From the NCBI GenBank assembly GCA_027924585.1, contig BSBM01000068.1, positions 11,494,001 through 11,558,000 on the forward strand: a stretch of 64,000 bases of DNA, in the 5' to 3' direction. Below the pieces are notes generated by a model. That model was not told the DNA's origin, did no database searches, and worked only from the letters and a program-made list of their open reading frames with translations. The DNA comes from Larix kaempferi (Eukaryota; Streptophyta; Pinopsida; Pinales; Pinaceae). Each line of letters opens with the position of its first letter. The stretch's first letter is position 1. The position numbers and the translations under genes were made by a program. Positions 32,291 to 45,114 of the stretch are shown here, piece by piece.

Positions 32291-35200
32291 ACCGCTCTCC
32301 AACAGGTAAAAAGTGAATTTTTGTTTTATCTTCCTTGAATTTGTTTTATAAGAATTTGTTGTATTTATCTTGCATATGTTTGGTATTATGAGGGACTGAT
32401 CACCTCTCTTCTTCCATAAGCTCACATTTTATTGCAGGTAAGTACCAATTTTTTTGCAGGTCCTTGGAAGATTAAAAGAAGGTTAATCTATGGATGAAGT
32501 GATTCATGAAGACCAAATTTAATGCTGATGGGAATTCTCTCAAGAAATCCAAAAATGAAGATTCATTAGCATGATATGTACTACTTTTGAAGCTTAAGTT
32601 CCTAGAATCCTAATCCAGCAGTGTCTCACTGAAAGACAACAACCAGAAGACTTTTTATCAAAGATAAAAGATGGATCCTGAATGAGACATATGAATAATT
32701 GATATATCTGAAGACCAATGTTCCAAAGGTCAAGTGCCATTCCCACATTCCCATTGCCACATCCCTGATTTCTATAAAGACTCCTTTCGGAAGACCAATG
32801 ATTTATCATGCTCATTCACCAGCGCCATGGTATGCTCATGTATTTCCTTTTTCCCATTTTGATATACATGCATGCTGAAGTTAATACATCTTTCATTTCC
32901 TTATGTGGTTGATAAGTTTTTCTCATGAACATCATCTATATCACCACTATCAACAGATTGACTTCATCCCCCACCATTCCATTTCTCCCATGAATTTTTG
33001 CTCCATCCATCCCTGACCCACACAATAAAGAAGCTTGGTTCACTTACAATGTCAAGCTCCCTCACCTCCCTACCCCCTTTCCAAATAAAATTTGATGGTG
33101 AAAACCTGTTTCAGGCGCCATCAGACCTTGGAATGCTTGAAAACCAGCTTGCTGGCGGGCATCCCTCGGGAATAAAAAGTTTCTGATTGTGAAAACCCTC
33201 TGGGCGCAGTCAGACAGATCTTGTCTGAAAACCAGCTTGCTGGCGGATAAGGTCTATACATAAGTGAGAAATAAAGTATTCCATCATGCTCTTTAAATAA
33301 AGTTCCAAGATTTGCTACTACATCAGAAGATCATTTTTCATCTCCAAATCCAAGCTCCGGATTCCGCATTGCTCTTTCTTGTCAGTTTCTACACCATTGT
33401 GGACCACATCAGATCTCATGCTTCTTAGGATGTTGCTGGACATTTCAGGATATTGATAGGTACGTACAGGTATGCTTCTTTTCTTTATTGTAGTCAAGTT
33501 CATTGAATGCTATAGATTTGTATTTGGAAAATCACTTGAGCCTTTATCACTACTTCCTCCTATATTTCTAAGGGTAGTAGAAGCTTTCAGTTTGGGCGAA
33601 GGGGCACACCATTACCTACCATGACTACACCATTACCTATCGTGACCACACCATTACACATCATAATCTTTACATTACTCGTCATCATTCTTTTCCATCC
33701 TCTACAATCCTTTCTCAACCCAAACCTTCACCCTTCCATTTAAGCATTATCTCATCTTTACTCCCCTAGCTAAGTCCACTCCAACATCTCCTAACACCCA
33801 AGCATAAAATGATGTTTCTACATAAGCCCTATTGTTGTCACACAAGAACCAACAATAGGAGGTCTTGCTGCTGCCACACAAGAACCAGTAGTGAGAAGAA
33901 AATAGCATCTGATACACAAACCAAATAACCTGTTGGAAGAAGAAACTTATTGTTGTCACACAATAACCAAGAGTAGGAAAAAGGGGAGAAGCTCATCTAC
34001 AAGCCAAGGACACTACAAGGAGAAGGGAATAGGCTGGCCACAAGAACCTACAGAAAAATAAGTAGAAGCCATTCCTACATATCAATATGCTGATGGAACA
34101 GGAAAACAAAGCATCATTCATTCTTGACAGCAGAAAATCAACATATTCATGGCAGCCAACACCGTTGAGACCGTGTTTCAAATTTTTTGGGGTAGATTAT
34201 AACCATCATTCTTGTTAAATAAAGGTGCAACAGTTGAAGGATATTTAGGGCATGTTTCCAAATAATATTGCAAATGGAAGAACAACATGAAAAGCCATGA
34301 AGGACGCTGAGTTTCTTTTGGAAAAGGTCTAGAGAATTGGTGACTGTCAAATTTATTTTTTTTCTGAAGATTTTTTTAGCATCTTGAATCTACATACAAG
34401 GAGGCCATATGAATGGAACATTGCTTTTCCATTTATCACTTCCAGCACATTATATGTTGTGGATGATTAACCAAGTTTGCTTCAGCCCTATAAATTGGTC
34501 ATCTCATGCTAAGAAATAAATCTGAACCATGCCCATTTTCTCATTGGAGGCATTTTGGTCTATGCATATATACTCATTGAACTGCTCGTCATATGGCTGC
34601 ATCATTTCCACTATATCTTTGGGTTCCTAATCATTACCTTTGTGACATAACTGATTGAAATTGATTGGTAAGGGGACTCCCAGGTATGATATATGCATTA
34701 TATTTGAAAAAAATGTTTTCATTATGGGCTGTTATAACCAACAAATTTCACAAATGAATAGTGGGCGTGGGGACAACATAGTGCATTGCAAGCATCATGG
34801 AGTGTTTGGCTGCTAAAAAAAAAAAATATTTACAAACTCTAAATAGGGTACAAGATCATAAGAAAATCTGTCCTAAAGACTGGTACGGTCCTATAACAGC
34901 ATACAAGAACTCTCTTTAGCAGTCTTGTAGCAGCATACAACCCTAAGACTTTGAGCTCTCTTTCATCACAGTCATTCCAAATCGTAGTACACTTGGGGTC
35001 AAGAACACACCATTCTTTGATGAATATTTTGAGGCATTCCAATTGGTTGTAGCCTGTAAATTTGTGGATTTTTTGCTGCATATAAGAAAAGGGCAGCGAA
35101 CTCAGAAAAATGGTAACAATGAAAAGAGTCATAAACCTTAAATCTGCCATAAGAATGATGTTGTCTTAGAAGGAGTCCAAAAAGTTCTATGACTTGGTGG

Positions 35201-36229
35201 GCTTACGAACAACATTCCAGGAGCTACATGTATTTGCTTTGATTGCATATTCTTGTGGTGTTCTAACCAACTTATTTAAGATCTCTACAATTTCTCTACC
35301 TCAAGGCAGATATAGAAGCACAATGGAAAGAATGGTAGCAGCTCATGTAAAAGCTTATTCATCATATAAGAGGGGAATATCTTACAAGGGCCATTATGAT
35401 ATCTTCAAAGAGGCATGATAGCAACCTAAATGAAGCCAGCAAAACCTATGGCAATCTCAAATAGGTTATCAAGATTCAACATGCAAATCTTGTTTTTCTG
35501 CTTTCGATTTTCAGTAATACATAGCAAAGGCATCTATTCAAAAACATTGCCATTTCTACAGTCTAATTGCATCAACATTATCCATTTGTTTTCCAAGACA
35601 ACACGAGGACATGTTGTGTTCTCAGTTTGGGGGAAGTGTTTAACACAACAAGGCAGCCTTGGAATGCTATAGAAGAATTGCAGAGCCATCTAATGAAGGT
35701 TGGGTGGAACCTTTCAAATAAAGAAGAAATGCATGGTTGGTGAGTATGTTTAAAAATTGGTAAATAGAAAGGCTTGGGGTTTATTTGTTTCTTTGTGTTC
35801 TCAATAGGCTGGTAACCATTTAAGATGTTATGATTTACATGAAAAAAAAAATGGATCATATTGCACTTGAAATATGGGATGGAGAGTTCAAATTCAATGA
35901 TAGCAAAAGGCTTATTTTTAACACAGATTTAGGGTGTTTTGAAGAAAGTTTTGCAATGCTTCTTATTTGACAACCTACAACAAATTAAGGGAAACTTCTT
36001 CTCAATGCATTATTATCTTTTAGCACATGCTGTAAGGTGTTATTTTGCAGAGATATAACCAGCATTATGGGGATGAATTCATGAGCAGCCACATCAGCAA
36101 ATCAAAGCACATAAATTTTGAAAATTCTGGCACTTTATTTTTATAAAAGAAATTGCAGAAATTGAAATGGATATATCTCCCAAATGGTGAAGTGGGTTTT
36201 CTTGAAATTTGGAGAAGATAAGCATTAGG

Positions 36230-36600
36230 GTAAGAAGAACAAATCCAAAAAATTTCAGCTCAATTCAATGCATGGTTTTCGAGAAATCAAGAATAGTCAC
36301 CTACAACCATTTTCTTATTTTCTCGAAAACCGTGATGTGGGTTTCTCCGATTTTTGGCTGGGAGAAGCATAATGGCATTCCTTACACCCCTGCAAAGTTT
36401 GGTGAAAACCCAGTTGATATTTTTCGAGAAATCAAGCATAGTCACCTACAACCATTTTCTCATTTTCTCGAAAACCGTGATGTGGGTTTCTCCAATTTTT
36501 GGCTGGGAGAAGCATAATGACATTCCTAACATCCCTGCAAAGTTTGGTAAAAACCCAATTCATATTTTTGGAAAAATGACATTTTTTGTGAAAACTGCAA
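36230..36600. repeat. Tandem repeat, about 145 bp, 2.5 copies
   Basis: GAGAAATCAAG, CACCTACAACCATTTTCT and CTCGAAAACCGTGATGTGGG recur with a period of about 145 bp (36281 and 36426). The remaining part has TTTTTGGCTGGGAGAAGCAT twice. It lies in the last 600 bp before the polypurine tract of the outer element. The overlapping plus-strand frames are repeat artefacts. Confidence 0.85.
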
Positions 36601-36833
36601 ATTACCGGTTTATTGGCTACAATTTTTATTTTTATTTTTTATTTTATTGCATTTTTGCATTGAAAATGTTAAGTTGACATGGAGGATTGTTCAAGATGAA
36701 ATTTCATACCTCTTGATGATCATATACATTGGTGGTGGCTTGTTGATAATGAATTTTGAGGCCTGCATTAAGAAGGAACATTATTCAGTTTGGTTGACAC
36801 AGGGTTGCATGAGGACATGCAACATTTTCAGTT

Positions 36834-36842
36834 TGGGGGAGA
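36834..36842 (+). other. Polypurine tract of the outer element
   Basis: GGGGGAGA, in CAGTTTGGGGGAGA, immediately before the 3' LTR that begins TGACATGCC. Confidence 0.8.
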
Positions 36843-38498
36843 TGACATGCCTTGGATTTAGCATTTTTTTACCATAATTTCACCCTATTTATAATTCATT
36901 TTGCCTATCGATATTCATGCATTAATCCTCTCTTATGCTCATATCCGGGTTTTACGCTCAAGTAATTTTTCCATTACATGTCTTAGTATTTCATTTGATT
37001 TTTGATTAACATTGAGGGAATTAGTGTACTATGTATTTGCTTTGAATATTAAATTAATTGTTGGAAGCGGCTACAACATATTTGAGGGAGTTTTGTAGCA
37101 ATGCAGAACATTTGTTGCAACATTACAGAAACTCTATCTGCAGAATTACAGAAACTATGTCTACAGCATTACGGAAACTCCATCTGTAGCATTACGGAAA
37201 CTCTATCTGCAGCGTTACAAAAAGTCAATAATTCAAATTTTACCTTCAATCACCAACTTTGAAGAAAGATATTTATTAGGAGTAATGGATTTTTATAAAT
37301 CCATTATTTCTATTATTCTTATATGTCTCAAATCATGATGTCAAATTAAAGTTGGTAAATGGAGGTGGATATGAGTGCATATTTGACTTATTCACAAAGA
37401 TTTGAAGATTTCTATCAAATATATGATAGACCCAAGAAGTCAAAAGTTGTTAAGAGACATTTGGGATGAGTTTTGACTATTTTATTATAGCCTCTATCCC
37501 TAAATTCGAATTTGATTTCAAATGTATTCTAAATAGCATGTATTTAGTAAGGATCTTGGATTAATTTTGAATTAGTTTTGAGATCCAAACTTTTAGGAAT
37601 TTGTTGAGGATATTTTGGATCCTCATTTATTATTTGTTATGGAGAAATCATGTATAAATAAGAGTTATTTCTCTATTCTATGGGAGGACTCTTAAAGCAA
37701 TAGTCCAATTGATGATAGAATAAAGCTATACTCTCATTTTGATTCAATTAGATCTTAGTTTTATTATTTTCTTTTTGTAGCATTATTTTATTTATTTTAT
37801 GTTGATGTAATTATACTTTGTTTCTTTGTTTCAATTAGATAATTTTGCATTTCTCATTATGTAGTTTCTTTTTGCAATTTGATTTCAATGCATAGATAGA
37901 GATTTAAATGTTTATTTTACAATCATTGAGCTTAATGTAATAATGTTATTTACTCCATTGGATCATAAACAATAACTTGTATTTGGCAATGATAGCTTTT
38001 AGATTTTATTTCTGCAATTTACCTTTATGTCAAGTGTGTTGTGAACTTAGATTTATAATTTACTTTCTTGCATAGTATGAACATAGTATTAGAATTTACT
38101 TTTCCCGCAAAGTGTGACATAGTTATAGGATTTACTTTTCTGCAGATTGTGAATGTAGTTTTAGAATTTACTTTCAAGTGTGAATTTAATTTTAGCATTT
38201 ACTTTCATGTCATGTGTTTTATTTTTATGTCGTGTGATTTACTTTCATTGCAATTTAGTTTTAATAGTTGTTTAGATGGTTAGTTCCTTGCCAAGACAAT
38301 GTAACTGCTCATACCATTATTTGTAAGTAAGGTTATTGAACTACAACTTCAAGTAGATAAACCATTGTAAGAGGAGATTTTGGTTTGCACATACAGTGCA
38401 CGGTAACTTGCAAGTTCTCAACGAACCCCGAGTTGACAATTAATGTACACTTCTTAGTTGTTTTCTAAGTAATTAGAATGCAATTAAAAAGCCCGTCA
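36843..38498 (+). repeat. 3' LTR of the outer element
   Basis: 1656 bp, partner of 17215-18871. TATAAATA is at 37653-37660. It ends GCCCGTCA, followed by the target duplication AGGGG. Confidence 0.93.
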
Positions 38499-38790
38499 AG
38501 GGGGATAGGGTTTAAGGGTTAAGGACCAAGAAGTTAAAGGTTTAATTATTTATAGGGGTTAAGGGATTAAGGATTTAGGGCTTTAGGGATTTGGGATTTA
38601 AGTGTTATGGGTTATGTTGTTTAGGGGTTAGGGGTGGACTAGGTCTCAGGGGATAAGGGTTGTGGTATTGGAGGTAAAGTGGTTAAGGGGTTTAGGTGTT
38701 AGGGGATTTAGGGGTTAAGGTATTTACTACTCTATGGTTAGGTTGTTAGGGTTTATGAGGTTAGGCATTAATCAAGGATGATTTTAAGAA
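38499..38790. repeat. Degenerate telomere-like block, Y copy 1, right part
   Basis: Continues the block interrupted at 17214; the words TTTAGGGCTTTAGGGAT and GGGGTTAGGGGTGGACTAGG align with 59093 and 59140. It ends near GGCATTAATC, where the other copy continues into unit X. Confidence 0.8.
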
Positions 38791-38889
38791 GCCCCCCAAA
38801 ATTTATATGTATAAAAAATGGGTGAATCTCCTTGATATATAGGAAAACTTGAAGGCGATTTTATCAATAATATAATATGTATATATAAT

Positions 38890-39075
38890 TTTTTTGGCGA
38901 ATCTTTCATTTAATTTTATAATACTGTAAAATATTGACGAATCTTTCACTAAATTATAAGATATTGTAAAATCTTGGCGAATATTTCACTTAATTATAAA
39001 AAATTGTAAAAACTTGGTGAATCTTTCACTGATTTATAAAATATAGTAAAAATTTGGCAAATCTTTTACCAATAA
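38890..39075. repeat. Tandem repeat, about 40 bp, five copies
   Basis: GGCGAATCTTTCAC-type words recur at about 38897, 38938, 38978, 39017 and 39057, separated by TTATAAAATATTGTAAAA-type words. Copies are AT-rich and diverged. Confidence 0.85.
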
Positions 39076-39399
39076 AACTCAAACTTTTGATTTTGTAGAT
39101 TACTAAGGCAGTGCAACAAAAGAACATACACCAGAGCTCAAATTTGGACTCTCTCGACTCCCAAACTCTCGAATTAATAAGTGTATGAATGAGGAGAGGA
39201 TGGATTTATTTATACATTTCACAAGCTGTATTTGGTCACTCACAACTAGAAGGTGTCGACGAAACATGACTGCACTAACTAGATTCAGGGCAAGTAGGGA
39301 CTCTACTTGTTATCTCATACCTTAATGGTCCAATGGACATATGGGGTCATGAATATTGACATGCCAACAAATTGATAGAATTAAGTGAATATAGAGAGA

Positions 39400-41195
39400 T
39401 AGTTATTGGACCAATTCCAAGCTTCCAACCAATGTTCTCACCAAAATTTATTCTCTTTAGTGTCGAATGGTAGAAGAGTTGCATATTTGTCAGTGAAATG
39501 GTTCAATCCACACAAATTTTCCTCAGCAAGTGATAAATTTTCCCATCATTGTTTTAAGATGTCCCAACACCATAAAAGCATCCATAAATTGATAAATAAC
39601 AACCCCATGCACTTCTAAATTCACCGAGTGATGAGAATAATGCCCCATGCACTTCTAAATTCACCCAGTGATGAGAAAAACGCCCCGGACACTTCAATAC
39701 TTTCCCTGGGTACTTCAAAATTCTCCCAAAGATGATAAAAATGCCCTAAGCACTTCAATATTTTCCTTGACACTTCTAAATTCCCCCAATGATGATAAAA
39801 ACTCCCCATACACTTGAATATTTTCCCCAAGCACTTCAAAATTCCCTCGAGGGACTTCAATCCTTACCCCATGCACTTCTAAATTGACCCAATGATGATA
39901 GGAACACACCATGCACTTCAATACTTGCCTCAGCCATTTCAAAATTATCCCAACGATGATAAAAACACCCAGACACTTCAATTTTTTCCGTAGGCACTTC
40001 AAAATTATCCCAGCCATCCACTTCCATGATTTTTCAGGCACTTCATTACTTTCCCCAGACACTTCAAAATTCATCCAATGATGATAAATATGCCCTATGC
40101 ACTTCAATAGTTTCCATACTCAAGGGAGAAAAACACTTGACAATGATACAATCACCCAGACAATCACAAAAATGCCTCAATCCACACAAATTTTCCCTAG
40201 CAAGTGATAAATTTTCCCATCACTGTTTTAAAACGTCCCAATACTATTAAAGAATTCATACATTGATCAATAACAACCCCAAGCACTTCTAAATTCATGT
40301 AGTGAGGAGAAAAATGACCATGCACTTCTAAATTCACCCGATGATGAGAAAAATGCCCCATGCACTTCTAAATTCACCCGATGATGAGAAAAATGCCCAA
40401 GGCACTTCAATACTTGCCTCGGGTACGTCAATTTTCTAAAAGAAGATAAAATTACCCCAAGAACTTCAATATTTTCCCAGACACTTCTAAATTCTCCCAA
40501 GAATGATAAATACTCCCCATGCACTTCAATATTTTCCCAAAGCACTTCAAAATTCCCCCGAGTCACTTCAATACTTGCCTCATGCACTTCTAAATTGACC
40601 CAATGATGATAGAAACGCCCCATGCACTTTTAAATTCACCCGGTGATGAGAAAAATGCCCCATGCACTTCAAAATTCACCCATTGACAAGAAAAACGCCC
40701 CATGCACTTCAAAATTCACCCATTGACAAGAAAAACGCCCCAGGCACTTCAATACTTGCCCCGGGCACTTCAAAATTCTCCGAAAGATGATAAAAGTGCC
40801 CTAAGCACATCAATATTTTTCGAGGCACTTCTAAATTCTCCCAAGGATGATAAAACTCCCCATGCAAGTCAATATTTTTCCTAAGCACTTCAAAATTGCC
40901 ACCAGGCACTTCAATACTTGCCCCATGCACTTTTAAATTGACCCAGTGATGATAGAAACTCCCCATGCACTTGAATACTTTCCTTGACCACTTCAAAATT
41001 CTCCAACGATGAAAAAAATTCCCATGCACTTCAATATTTTCCCCAGGCACTTGAAAATTCTCGCAACGAAGATATAAACACCCCCGTCCACTTCCATGTT
41101 TTCCCAAGCACTTCATTACTTGCCCTAGACACTTCAAAATTCGTCCAATGACGATAAAGATGTCCTAGGCACTTCAATACTTTCCCTAGGCAAGG
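39400..41195. repeat. Long degenerate tandem array (GCACTTCAATA / GATGATAAAAA units)
   Basis: About 1.7 kb made of alternating short units: GCACTTCAAAATTC, CCCAATGATGATAAAAA and GCCCCATGCACTTCAATA with many variants, unit length roughly 20-37 bp. A lead segment (CACACAAATTTTCC, AAGTGATAAATTTTCCCATC) near 39510 returns near 40175, so there is also a higher-order duplication of about 665 bp. On the minus strand the array keeps several long frames reading NLEVHGASIEV, GENIEVHGEFYHHWVNL and similar; I regard these as repeat-driven because unit lengths and stop codons vary. Confidence 0.85.
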
Positions 41196-41484
41196 GGGGA
41201 TCACTCTTATGCTATTATCTAGCATTTATCAAACACTAGAATTTATGGAAGTGAAATAAATCATGTTAACTCTCCATCAAATCCCTTCTCTCATGGTGAT
41301 CTATAACCTAGAAAACTCTTCAAGCTACCATTTGAGATTTTATACTATGTCATCGTGAGAATCTTGTTAAGCTTTTAGGTTGAATAATGATATTTTATTA
41401 CTGCAAAGAAAGTCCATAGATGGATGGTATGGGAACTTGCAATTACAAAGCTTTGTCTCAAGCTCTAGAAGATCCTATAAGACA

Positions 41485-41810
41485 AACCTTCAAAGAAAAT
41501 GATATAATTAGACATCAGAATGCAGAAGAGCTTTTAAGTTAATATAGCAGGTTTGATCCTTTCAAACATAAAAAATAAGGCTGAATAAATATGACATCTT
41601 ATCTTAATATCCCCCAGGGGATAAAAAATGATGATGATCCTCGATGCATGCATAAAATAGTGAGATAATAGGCCATTTTTTGGATAAAGCATAGGCACAA
41701 TTGATGCATCCTAGTTCTAAATTAGCATAATATCCTGAATGACTCGCAAAACTTGTTGGGAATGCTACTCTCATGTGGATTTTTCCTTCCTAACATACCA
41801 ATCTGTCATA
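41485..41810. repeat. Left copy of a 330-bp direct repeat flanking the gypsy relic
   Basis: Begins AAACCTTCAAAGAAAATGAT and ends CCTTCCTAACATACCAATCT. It is repeated at 45115-45470 with roughly 93% identity by eye. No primer site or polypurine tract is evident next to either copy, so I do not call them LTRs. Confidence 0.8.
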
Positions 41811-42109
41811 TATATAATGAAGAAGGCCATATTGAAAAATAATAGACCACAAAAATAAAATCATGCTTACGGAAATTCATAGGGCCAATGAAAACCCAGG
41901 GTTAGGTGGGGATGGGAAATGGATGACAGAGACCATATTTATCATTAGTAGGTTTTCTAGTGCTATAAAAAAGGATAGTTGTATATGAAAGTCTCAATAT
42001 GATGCTACATGGTATGCCAAAACAAATGTCATTGGAGGTTTTAGAATGTTTTTAGAATGCCAAAATCATCTCCATATATAGAATCATGTTCTTCATGAAT
42101 TAGAACCAA

Positions 42110-44030
42110 ACAGTTAGAACTAGTAGAAACACAACTTATTTAGTTTATAGAGGGAGCCATTTATTAAGGGAATAATCTAAAAATGGAGTTTGGATTACTT
42201 TAGTGGGGCATTGATTAACCTATCAAATGGAATTATAGTATAGAGGTTTCAACTTAAATCATATGTTGCATAATGCACCTCCATAAGGTTAAGAACTTTT
42301 ACGAGAGGACAATTCAATAGATTTTCAACTTTATTAGAACTACCTAAATTTTGTATTTGATAACCATATGAAACTATTGGATGTAGGAATCCCACTTAAG
42401 AGGCTACTGTTCCTACATTTTGGATTGAGAATGGATAAAAATTAATGGATGATTATGAACATGTAAGTTTGTCTCCTTACCCAAAATATAATGATTCCAA
42501 TGCTTCAAATCTTGGATGAGAGCATAAAAATCCTTAACATATGAGTTTTAGTTGAGCTTGGCCTCTAACAAAGATTTAGAACGGTAAACCATAGGATTCC
42601 CTCCCTATCTAACTACATCAACAATGGAAAAAATGGAATCATCTATCTTGATCTCAAAAGGTTATTATAAATTAGTGACATGCAACACAAGATATACACA
42701 TGAGACTACCTTTAATTTATGACAAAGATCATCTACTGCCTTAATCCAAGAACAAACTAGTTGGTTAGCGAGCTGGTGAAGAGGGTGGGTGATATGAGGA
42801 AAGTGAGAAATGAAGCAATGATAAAAATTGATAACCCTTATGAAAGTATCAAGGTTTGTTGCATAATATGGAGTGGTTCAATTAGAAAAACCCCAAACTT
42901 TGGTAGGATCAACATGAATGCTCTCATGGTCAACAAGAAAACTCATGTACTAAATGCAGATCTACCCCAAAAAAATTATCCTACATTTAACTTGCAATTT
43001 ATGAGCTCATAAAAGATCCAATACATTACAAACATGTTGTTGATGGTGCTTCCAATTTTGGATTAAAATTTTAAAATTAAGGTATCATCAATGTAAATCA
43101 CTACAATGCAACCCAAATGAGGATGTAATAGATTTTTAAGAAGATATTGGATAGTGGCAAGAGTGTTGGTGAGTCCAAAGGGCATAACCAACCATTCAAA
43201 TAACCCAAACTTAGTTTAAAATAAGAATTTTCCAAATGCTATAGGGATCCATGTGGACATGATGATAACTATAATCAAATCCATCTTAGCGAAGAATTGG
43301 TCACCCTTAAGATGGATAAGCAAATCATTAATGTGAGAAAATGGGTATAAATTTTTTATAGCCACTTCATTAAGATCATGATAATAAGTAACAAGATGCC
43401 ATTCACCAGATTCCTTTATGGGAATAAAGAAAGTAGAGGAACCATAAGGAGAGGAGTTAGGTCTATATGTCTAGAGTTTAAGACATATTGAAGATGTAAC
43501 ACAATATCAAGAAATTCACGAGGGGATAAATGGTATATTGGAGCAATTTGAAGAGAAGATGCTGAGACAAGATCAATAGTATGCTAGATGAAATGAATGG
43601 GGGGAAGGCTAACAAGAGGTGTACATACATACAAAAAATAATCTAACAAGGGATGCATTTAGGGTGTGGAAGGATGGGATTCATTATCAATCTTAACACT
43701 TTGAACCACACATAGTGAGATGAGTTTGTGAAGATTGACATGGAACACAACAACATTGTTGGACAACAAGGAAGGTGATTGGGTTATAGAAGATGTGAGA
43801 TCACAAGCCTTTCCATCTTTAAATAATTTGTAAGTGTTGTGGTGAGCATCATAGAGGAAATGACGAATAATTTGGTAAGGGACCCCAGTATTAATATACA
43901 CAACTGAGAGGAGACACATCACATTCCAAAGTATATTGAAATGCCCCAATGGAAATGGTGATAACATAATTCTCGGTGACATGTAGATGAGGACCATATT
44001 TTGTAACCGAACCTGATATGGATTTTGATG
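42110..44030 (-). pseudogene. Heavily decayed Ty3/gypsy pol relic
   Basis: Minus-strand translation, with many stops and frame changes, gives a protease-to-reverse-transcriptase linker (FLYDAHHNTYKLFKDGKACD, about 43800-43870), the reverse transcriptase parts PYGSSTFFIPIKESGEWHLV, DQFFAKMDL, MPFGLTN (43165-43185) and YIDD (43084-43095), then an RNase H part (VYRSKSLLEAKLN, VKDFYALIQDLKHWNHYI, about 42440-42600). The order matches gypsy pol. Integrase is not recognisable. The relic has lost its ends and is far older than the other elements here. A plus-strand frame at 42761-43012 is a shadow. Confidence 0.8.
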
Positions 44031-45114
44031 GTCTGTAGTGGGGAGTTGGAGATAGGAGACTAAATATCATGGGAAAATATATTTATTTGGATACCGTTAT
44101 CCATAATTAGGGTGGTGATTCTAGATTTAATTTTATAATTATGAACATATAGGAAACCTAGTTGATGCTAGAAGGATTTGTTGTACATGAATGGTAGTGT
44201 AGGATTCAGGGTTGTGGGATTGGGTAACAAAATTGGAGGACTCAAAAAATTGGCAGAAGAGTGAGATGAGGTACTAGGAATGGGATTTGATAGGAACAAT
44301 AGTTATAAAAGTCATCTCCATGTAATTTTTTCCCAAGCAAAGAAAGATAGACCCTTGAGAAATATCAATGACAAAGTGTGAAAACTAGTGTCCAATGTTT
44401 AGCTTGGGTTTAAGATATGTAGAAATTCCAGTTAAGTTTCATAGATATAGCAGATTAGGAAACAAACAGATCATAGGACTATCAAGGACACAATAAATTA
44501 AAAAGTCTGTATGTTTTCCTATGGGATTTGAATATTTACTTTGATAAGTTAACAAGATTGGATGAAGACTACCATAAAATGAAAACATTGTTATCTTTAT
44601 GTTTAAATGAAACACTTTCATGAGTATGGCTTAACTCTACACAAATAGTTCATGTGACCTATTGCTTAACTCTACAAAAATAAAATATCATGTTGAAATG
44701 CCAGAGTACCGCGCTTGGAGATGTGAAAGAAATTGCAAGTTAACTCACCATTTTCTCCTTTATTTTGCAAATAAACCTCAAGTGTTTTATTGACTAAATG
44801 ATCTTGGATCTATTTATGATGTTCTGTCATATCTGCATACAAAATTATCTCATTTTTCCTAGGCAGGGACTTCTCAACCTCTTCCTTCAACCTTCTGAGA
44901 AGAAATGTTCTAGAAGAATCAAATGAAGCTTTAAAATTACCTGGAAAAGTACTTCTTATCATGCCTAGTCGAAATTTCAAATACAATAACCAAAGGAAAA
45001 TAAACTACTTATAGATTCCTATCTATTGCATAATAAAATGTAAACTTACTTGAATTATTCTTTTCTCTTCAATTTATTCTTGCTTCATCAAATTGCTTTG
45101 TTTCCCAAATAGAT
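44031..45114. other. AT-rich DNA next to the gypsy relic, nothing recognised
   Basis: Possibly the eroded gag end of the minus-strand relic, but no zinc knuckle or gag motif can be read. Minus-strand frame 44439-44621 has no known content. Confidence 0.4.

Larger units (their letters stand above)
30941..36842 (+). other. Non-coding internal region of the outer element
   Basis: 5.9 kb between the nested element and the outer 3' LTR. No retroviral-type motif is visible on either strand. It contains two internal tandem arrays and several short frames without recognisable content: 34839-35150 on the minus strand, which begins with a hydrophobic stretch, and 35194-35418 on the plus strand. A word GAAAACCAGCTTGCTGGCGG occurs twice, near 33139 and 33217, with a small hairpin (CCAGC-TT-GCTGG) in each. 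Confidence 0.7.
17215..38498 (+). mobile_element. Large non-coding Athila-type LTR element with TSD AGGGG, hosting a nested element
   Basis: Two LTRs of 1657 and 1656 bp (TGAC...CCCGTCA) bound a 21.3 kb interval and are flanked by AGGGG at 17210-17214 and 38499-38503. A tRNA-Asp-type primer-binding site follows the left LTR and a polypurine tract precedes the right LTR. Without the nested 12 kb element the internal region is about 6 kb (18872-18945 and 30941-36842). It has no recognisable gag, protease, reverse transcriptase or integrase. The primer type and long LTRs point to the Tat/Athila group. Full ends with non-coding internal DNA fit a large retrotransposon derivative (LARD) moved in trans. 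The LTRs differ more than those of the nested element, as expected for the older insertion. Confidence 0.92.

Noticed and set aside
34839-35150. 103-aa minus-strand frame with a hydrophobic N-terminus resembling a signal peptide
   Set aside because: It lies in the non-coding interior of the outer element and has no recognisable family. The hydrophobic start alone is weak evidence in AT-rich DNA.
36209-36677. Overlapping plus-strand frames of about 105 codons
   Set aside because: Both are produced by the 145-bp tandem repeat; their shared segments are the repeat in two frames.
39400-41195. CRISPR-like array
   Set aside because: Repeats are degenerate, spacers are not unique and the DNA is plant nuclear; it is a tandem satellite-type array.
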